DNA of 64,000 nt from Voacanga thouarsii. Lineage: Eukaryota; Streptophyta; Magnoliopsida; Gentianales; Apocynaceae. A program made the translations under genes and the position numbers. This document shows positions 58,801 through 64,000 of the stretch, piece after piece. The stretch lies in NCBI GenBank assembly GCA_026120185.1, contig JANUWF010002120.1, forward strand, positions 372,001-436,000, in the 5' to 3' direction. Below the pieces are notes generated by a model. The model ran no database searches, was not told the origin of the DNA, and was given only the letters and a program-made list of their open reading frames with translations. The first letter of the stretch is position 1, and each line of letters starts with the position of its first letter.

Positions 58801-59638
58801 TGGGATCTCCTGGCTTGATTTTGCTCCAAGAATACGCACACATCTTTCTTTCTCTCTCATTTTTCTTTTTTTCTCCCTATTTTTCTCTAGCTTTTCTTTC
58901 CTTTTCTTTCTCTCTTCTTTCCCTACTCCTTATGCACGAAATCTAACTATTTTTCAGCTCCATAATCGCTATTCTTGGTCCAAATTGGTGACCATTTGGT
59001 CACGAATTGTAGGCTATCTGCCACGTGTTGCAATTTCATTTGTCCACCATTTTTTTTTTTTTTTGTAAAACTTATTTGAGAAGCTTTATCTTGTATGAAA
59101 TCTCATACAATCTCTCATAACACATGTCCCTATCCACCAATCACATAGCACTACACATCCAAGTTTTACCCGCATTTCTAATTTTTCTCAAAAATGGCCA
59201 AAATCAGGCCCGGAATGGAAAAATATTTTTTTTCACCATTCAACTCCAAAAATTCCACTAAATCCATTGGTAATACTTAAATTCTTCAATTCCTTCTCTA
59301 CTTGGTCAAATTTGCTGCCAAAGTCGCGGGCGCAATCAGAATGACAAAAATGCCCTCGATACTCCAGGTAGCATAATTCACACCAAAACGTGTGTTTTAT
59401 TGCACTGACCAATTTCTCTTTTCAGAGCACCTTACAATTCTTATTTTTTTAATAATAATAGCCTTCCAAAAATTTAGGATACAGGTAGAACAAATCTAAT
59501 AATTACATTCAAGTCCCGACAAAATTTTATTCCACCAAAATATTCGTCTCATTACACTAACCAAGTTCTTGACATCAGTACAAATTCTCATTCTATTACC
59601 AATAGTAGCCAATTTAAGTAAAAAGGTGGGATGTGACA
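55852..59638 (-). repeat. G2 5' LTR
   Basis: 3787 bp, TGTAACACCCC at the left edge and GTGGGATGTGACA at the right edge on the plus strand, followed by the TTAAA duplication. It aligns throughout with the G1 LTR and with the three parts of the G2 3' LTR. It contains a GCCGAC/ACGT cluster at 57860-57960. Confidence 0.93.
57860..57960. promoter_or_regulatory. GCCGAC / ACGT repeat cluster in G2 5' LTR
   Basis: TAGCCGACAAG, TAGCTGACGTGCC, TTAGCCGACGTC and CAACGTTTAGC in about 70 bp; GCCGAC at 57877 and 57908. The 3' LTR keeps two copies at 47514 and 47523. Same kind of cluster as in G1. Confidence 0.4.
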
Positions 59639-59643
59639 TTAAA
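59639..59643 (+). repeat. Target-site duplication of G2, right copy
   Basis: TTAAA, identical to 41062-41066; the RT frame of S resumes here. Confidence 0.92.
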
Positions 59644-60050
59644 TGGTTTTATTGAAGAAGAAATTTATGGGAAGCAACCTCCAGGTTTTATTCATGAACA
59701 TTTTCCAAACCATGTCTTTAGTGGTTTTCTTCTTGCAAAAGATTCTTCATGAGGCTTAATGGATACCACATTATTTATCAAATACGAAACTTCTGACGAT
59801 ATCTTAATTGTGCAAATAAATGTTGCTGATATTATTTTTGGAGCTATTAATGATTTCTCATGCAAGAAATCTGCCAAGACAATGCAATAAGAATGTGAAA
59901 TGAGCATGATGAGGGAATTTAACTTCTTCCTCAATCTTCAAAGAAAGCAAACCATAGATGATATCTTCCTAAATCAAGAAAAGTATGCCAAGGAACTGCT
60001 CAAAAGATATATTCACAAACTACTGGCTAAGAATGATTCAATTATCTGAG
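59644..60050 (+). pseudogene. S reverse transcriptase, 3' part after the G2 insertion
   Basis: Directly after the duplication the plus strand reads FIEEEIYGKQPPGF, the motif that follows MDVKSAFLNG in Copia RT, then in shifted frames DILIVQINVADIIFG (normally YVDDIIFG, so Y and the first D are lost), MMREFNFFLNLQ and QEKYAKELLKRY. Stops occur after KDSS and KTMQ. The match stops near 60050 and RNase H is not found, so pol is deleted there. Confidence 0.85.
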
Positions 60051-60556
60051 GAGTGGTTTGCAAATGATCAGATTATGTATCTAACGATTTTGCTAGAGAT
60101 TGGTTATTTATTCTTGAAGAATTCTTGAAGATCTTCTAATTTTGGATAGAGATATTAGATGCAGTATTTAGGTTGTATTTTAGCCCAAAAGTCACAGTAT
60201 CTTTTGACCATATATGACACACCTTTTGGACAGGGAATTCAGATGGACAATCTACATCCAAATGTTCAAATATTTTAATTTAAAAATTCCCGCCTTTTTA
60301 TTCCAGCTGCAACACTTTCTCTCTTCTATTAGAATATCATTACATATTTTCAAAAATCACCTTCCTCAAATGTACTAACTTGTACTTGTACTCTTCAATA
60401 CGTCGTAAACCCCAAAAAGAATTCAAATCGATTTGAGTCTTCTTCTTCTTTGAAGAATTCAAAAAGTTGTCATTTTCTCAGCACATTTCTCTTTCCTCTA
60501 GATTTCGCTCTCTCTCGACATAAACCAAAAAAATCAAATCTTCAATCCTATTTGCC
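60051..60556 (+). other. S: non-coding stretch between pol and the 3' ORF
   Basis: No coding signal. Replaces the missing RNase H; contains TTC/CTT-rich sequence just before the ATG at 60557, as expected for a 5' untranslated region. Confidence 0.4.
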
Positions 60557-62150
60557 ATGGCTAAATCTCTGAAACCCAGTAAAGAAACCAAGCTAAAAGT
60601 AAAGAAAACTATGAAAAAGGCAGTAACAAGGAAATCGATTGTCGTTACTCTGATATCTACAAAGAAAAAGAACAACGAAGCTGTCATTGATGAACCATCT
60701 CCTCAAACTACATTAGCAAAACAACTTCCAGAAGAGGAAAAGCTCAGACACTCAGGTAACTCGAACTCTCAATTCAAAAAATCAGTATAATGATTGGGTA
60801 TCTAGAAATAGAACCATCACTGTGGGTTATCAGGTTAATTCTGAAGTCTTTCTAAAATTATGCAAATATTATGAGTTTGGTTGAATTATTCTGTTAGGAA
60901 TCTCTTTTATCTATGAATAAGAAGTTATACTCTACACTAGTTTGAGAATTCTATGCGAATCTGAGAAAAGGATAATATAAGGAAATAGTAAACGAGTTTA
61001 TTGAGCAGTGGTATATATCTAGAGTTGGAGAAGTGAACTCCGACCATTATATGTTAAACAGCATTTTTTTTTTTTTTTTTTGGAAACAGTGGAGTATAAT
61101 TGTTTGAAATGAATAATCTGCCTAAAAATTTTTAATTTTTTTGAGTCGACTTGAGATGAGATTTACTGGTGCCAAGAGCTTTAGAAATTCAAGTGATTGG
61201 AATGCCAACTGGTTAAATGGAATGGGGAGATTTCTACATCACATGGTCTCAACCGTGGTGATACCGAGCTTTGGCCACAAGACATCTGTACGTTTTCTGC
61301 AAATGGTGTTTATGTCGGCTCTGTCAAAAGGAAAATAAATTAGCTTTGGATTTTTTGTTGTGAAATTGTTGACTCAATCTTGGAACACATCAAACAAAGC
61401 ATTATTCTTTGGAAACCTTCTTATCAAGCTATTCAAGTACTTCAATGTTGATTTGAGCACGGTTACCCTGAGCACTGCAAAGTAATCATCTACAATACAA
61501 ATTCATTTGAGAAAATAGGAACCATTCAAGTGGATAATCAAGGGATATTACTTAGAGAGGCTACTGAAGATGAGATAGAAATGTAGAGTATTTCAAGGGG
61601 AAACATCAGGATGCACAAAAAGAAAAGATGAGACTAAAATTCAAAGGGAAACATCCAATTGAGGGAAGCAGAAAAATCAGGAAAGAATAACACAAAAGCA
61701 TTTTGACTGCTATAAATCTGCTATCCACCAAGCTAGATAGTCTGAGTATGGAAGTCAAAGGTTACAAAAAAAATTGGGAAATAGACCAACAAAAAAATGG
61801 AAGGAAAGCAACGTGAAGCTGCAGGAAATTCGACTGAACAAGTTCCTCCATCCATGCCAAAGCTTAAACCTATCATTCCTTCAACATGAGAAGAAACTAA
61901 TGTTTAGCTAGAGAAGGAGAGTGAGAAAGAGAACAAGAAAGAAGGGTGCCCACTATTGAACCCACAACTGCTACACCTACTATTGACAAGTTCTCTAAGC
62001 AAGACAAACCACTGCATTTGGCAGCTCATTTGGCCGAAGTAAGAAGTATATCATGGTAAAATAGAAGTCCAACAGAATTGTTGGACAACATTCTAAGAGG
62101 GTGCCAGTGCTAAACCTGCAACTATCCTCATCCTATGAGAATAGCACAAG
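60557..62150 (+). pseudogene. S: possible env-like 3' ORF (degenerate)
   Basis: An ATG at 60557 opens a 77-codon Lys/Thr-rich reading (MAKSLKPSKETKLKVKKTMK, then VIDEPSPQTTLAKQL) ending at 60790. Beyond it, in other frames, EFYANLRKG and EIVNEFIEQWYISRVGEVNS (about 60945-61035) and later Lys/Glu-rich sequence are visible. An ORF between pol and the PPT with this sort of composition is a feature of SIRE/Maximus elements, often called env-like, although envelope function has not been shown for them. No signal peptide or clear membrane segment is seen. It could instead be a captured or transposon-related ORF. Confidence 0.35.
61064..61081 (+). repeat. T18 homopolymer
   Basis: Eighteen T inside the decayed 3' ORF of S. 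Confidence 0.9.
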
Positions 62151-62392
62151 ACAACAGCTCGATGATGCCATTTTCTGCCAACTTTTATTCTGATTACACA
62201 ACTTTATTCTGCCAAATTTCATGCTCTCTGTACTATATTTTCATGAACACCTTTATTTCCTACTGCTTATTGTTATAGCCAATATTACTTTTTACTTATT
62301 ATTAGTCCTGTTTTGGGTATTCTCTTGATATTTCTGCCATACTACTAATTGATTCTCAGCTACTTATTGTTATTATTATTTTTTTATTAATG

Positions 62393-62413
62393 ACAAAGGG
62401 GAAGAAAATAGGG
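62393..62413 (+). promoter_or_regulatory. S polypurine-like tract
   Basis: ACAAAGGGGAAGAAAATAGG, a purine-rich run after the 3' ORF resembling those in the 3' region of SIRE-type elements. No LTR start matching 36394 follows, so its role as the final PPT is uncertain. Confidence 0.4.
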
Positions 62414-62465
62414 ATTGTGGATGGATTATATTGAGAAATATATTGTTGGGGGATAGTTAAGATTG

Positions 62466-62930
62466 TGATATTATGATGTGGAGACTGAAAATCTCTTAAA
62501 TAGCTAGAGAATGTGGAGACTGAAAATTTCTTAAGACGCTTGTAATTCTATGAAATACATTTTTAGGATTTGAGTTGACTTTTTTTGTTTCTCCGTCACT
62601 GGTTTCTGCCCTTATAAATATTGATTGTGAATTGTGAATATATTGTGGTTGTATAATGGTTTATGAGGGTTATGATTTGACATTTATGGATTATGATTGT
62701 GACTGCTTATGAGAATGATAAATTCATATGGTTTGAAATGAACTATGACTATTTATGGTTTTGATTTGAAAATATAGACTGATTGGGTGATTTGGTGGAG
62801 ACTATATTGAGATGTTGTTGTTATGAACAAAGGAGATTGTAGTGTATGTATGAGTTCATTATGCATTCTAACTGATTTTAACTTGGCTTAATGATTTATT
62901 TTTTGCTATGGATGTGATATGCACTTTATT
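62466..62930. other. Unassigned AT-rich sequence
   Basis: TG- and TTATG-rich DNA with no recognised gene, LTR match or repeat unit. It may be the rest of S or the edge of another element. Confidence 0.3.
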
Positions 62931-63430
62931 TAAATACTTGGATGATATGGATATGATACGAATCTTGTGTGGCTTTTCTTGGTATTGTGGTGTTTTTGTT
63001 GGCTATGTGTGCAACTCAAACAAAATAGAGATTTTCCTTATGACAAAAAGAGAAAGTAACTTAACTATCTACACTCTTTCAAACCCTTGAAGAATAAAGC
63101 CTCAAAAACCCTCAAGATGAGTAGAAAGTTCTACTATATTCTCACCCATTATTCTTGAAGCAACAAAGGCAAACAAGAACAAATAGAATAGAGAAAATAG
63201 GCACCCAAATATTGAATTTCAAACAAACCTTAGAAGAACAAAGCAACTAAGACCCATTTAAAGAAAACAACATTGGATTATCCAAAAGATTTATAGACTC
63301 TTACAAAAGGAGGACTAACCCTTAAGCTTGGTCTTGAACAAGATGAATAAGGAGGCTAGGGCCTCTCAAGATTCTCTCTCAAATTTGAATTAAAGTGAAG
63401 TGAATTGTCTTGTCAAATCACTAAAGGTGC

Positions 63431-63438
63431 TATTTATA
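63431..63438 (-). promoter_or_regulatory. TATA box of G3 LTR
   Basis: TATAAATA on the minus strand in an otherwise mixed context (GATAGTATAAATAGCACC), with a plausible start site about 30 bases further on. Confidence 0.4.
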
Positions 63439-63544
63439 CTATCCTAACCCTAGCTACGTAACCCCAAAGGTTTAATTACAGTTTTGGATCATAATAAGTC
63501 TTTACAAGTAACTAAAAGTGAAGAAAAATCAGAGAAAAGCATTA

Positions 63545-63720
63545 AAATGCGGAGCAATCGTCGGTTGCCCAGGAGGAAGCTGGTGCCGGTTTGGACTTCA
63601 TAGCCGGTGCCAGTTTGGATTTGTCGTCGGCCGGTTCAGGTTGTGTTTGAAGTGTTGTTGGACAGAATGGAACCGGCGCTGGTTTGGCTACATGGAGCAA
63701 GCACCAGCTGTCCTCTTAAA
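63545..63720. repeat. GC-rich degenerate repeats in G3
   Basis: GCTGGTGCCGGTTTGGAC, GCCGGTGCCAGTTTGGAT, GGCCGGTTCAGG and ACCGGCGCTGGTTTGG recur within about 130 bp. The style recalls the GGTGCCAGGT repeat of Copia X, but the units differ. Confidence 0.5.
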
Positions 63721-63806
63721 AGCCTCTCTTGTCATGTTTCGTCCCCTTTTGCTATCGATTTGAGTTCCTATAAGGGTCCTTCGCGGATGGTCATCAACAC
63801 AAACTC

Positions 63807-64000
63807 TTAGCTATCTTCCTCAACCTTCCAATCCTTCTTCATCCTCAAGCATGGTTTGATGATCAATTGATAATCATCTTGATGCTTCTTGGTCCTAGCT
63901 CTTGTCATCGGGCCTTGTCCTCCATGATGAAGTCGAGTCTCGTCATCTCCCCCTCCTTAAAAAGGATTCGCCTTCAAATCATCGTCATCATCTTCATCAA
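63807..64000 (-). pseudogene. G3: C-terminal tail of a Ty3/Gypsy polyprotein
   Basis: In one minus-strand frame: DLKANPF, a TAA, GGGDDETRLHHGGQ, GPMTRARTKKHQ, then KKDWKVEEDS and a TAA at 63807-63809. The ANPF-x-GGGDDE block followed by GPMTRARTKK is the characteristic end of pol in several plant Gypsy groups. The TAA stands where Q is usual (CAA to TAA). The rest of the gene is right of the window. This is a different Gypsy group from G1/G2, whose tail has the YVSQLRKY block and no such motif. Confidence 0.5.

Larger units (their letters stand above)
41067..59638 (-). mobile_element. G2: full-length Ty3/Gypsy element (G1 family) with nested Copia insertions
   Basis: Bounded by a perfect TTAAA duplication. 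On the minus strand the parts are: 5' LTR (59638-55852), PBS, short ORF, acidic ORF, gag remnant with intact knuckle, protease, RT (FIDD intact), RNase H, integrase with a C-terminal domain, PPT (51024-51038) and 3' LTR (51023-41067). The 3' LTR is expanded by two Y-family insertions totalling about 6.3 kb. Each pol domain has frameshifts or stops. The two LTRs differ mostly by transitions, so the insertion is old. Confidence 0.93.
36394..62465 (+). mobile_element. S: SIRE/Maximus-like Ty1/Copia element, split by G2
   Basis: The order is a 1.5-kb 5' LTR, PBS, long gag with coiled coil and zinc knuckles, protease, decayed integrase and RT. RT breaks off at 41066 and resumes in the same frame at 59644 after the 18.6-kb G2 insertion, and a further 3' region carries a possible env-like ORF (60557 onward) and a purine-rich tract near 62393. 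A long gag, a coiled-coil segment between knuckles and an extra ORF after pol are features of the SIRE/Maximus lineage. RNase H is missing after 60050 and no 3' LTR matching 36394-37921 is found, so the 3' end is an estimate. Confidence 0.75.
62931..63806 (-). repeat. G3: LTR-like and 3' untranslated sequence
   Basis: Lies downstream (minus strand) of the G3 polyprotein tail. It has a TATAAATA box on the minus strand at 63431-63438, followed by GAGAGAATCTTGAGAGG-type leader sequence, and a GC-rich patch at 63545-63720. These suggest the LTR of a Gypsy element reading leftward. Neither boundary nor a second copy is in the window. Confidence 0.4.

Noticed and set aside
61141..61338. 65-codon ORF as a host gene
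   Set aside because: Lies in the decayed 3' ORF of S, begins inside it without a recognisable start context, and has no domain.
1..64000. CRISPR array, operons, bacterial or phage genes
   Set aside because: The only regular repeats are microsatellites, LTRs and the GC-rich tandem units; all coding remnants are plant retrotransposon domains.

Overview
This window is a stack of nested LTR retrotransposons from a eudicot-type plant genome. The reasons are: Ty3/Gypsy and Ty1/Copia polyprotein fragments of plant type, an AT-rich background, primer-binding sites that all match the plant initiator-Met tRNA (TGGTATCAGAGC and close variants), and no recognisable host gene, rRNA or functional tRNA gene. 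Every coding region is broken by stops, frameshifts or deletions. The names G0-G3, X, Y, S and LTR-B below are local labels.

Layout, left to right. 1-7674: G1, a minus-strand Gypsy element (Tekay/Del-like, LTR of about 3.9 kb), cut by the window edge and inserted into a plus-strand Copia element X1. 7675-21934: two X-family Copia copies sharing their middle LTR (LTR-internal-LTR-internal-LTR order), with solo Gypsy LTR 'A' (11730-15829) inside the leader of the second copy. 21935-27958: the remainder of a related Copia LTR ('LTR-B'), split by solo Gypsy LTR 'B' (22233-26590). 27959-36393: an old, diverged Gypsy LTR and a little of its internal region (G0), split by solo LTR 'C' (30766-35030). 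36394 to about 62465: S, a SIRE/Maximus-like Copia element. S is interrupted inside its reverse transcriptase by G2, a full-length minus-strand Gypsy element of the G1 family (41067-59638, TSD TTAAA). The 3' LTR of G2 was itself hit twice by Copia family Y: a deleted element plus an inverted LTR fragment (41845-46345), and a solo LTR (48112-49907, TSD CTTTG). The right end (about 62930-64000) holds the C-terminal tail and LTR-like DNA of another minus-strand Gypsy element, G3.

The insertion order can be read from the nesting: LTR-B, G0 and S are oldest, then X and G2, then G1, the solo LTRs and the Y insertions. The points most worth a second look are these. A 72-nt tRNA-like module (A and B boxes) lies exactly 245 nt from the 5' end of all three solo LTRs. 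A GC-rich, roughly 76-bp tandem repeat is shared between the leader and LTRs of X. G1 and G2 both carry an acidic ORF upstream of gag and both lack the gag capsid domain. A hairpin recurs near the 3' end of the long LTRs. GCCGAC/ACGT clusters occur in the G1 and G2 LTRs. All functional statements come from reading motifs by eye; no database search was run.
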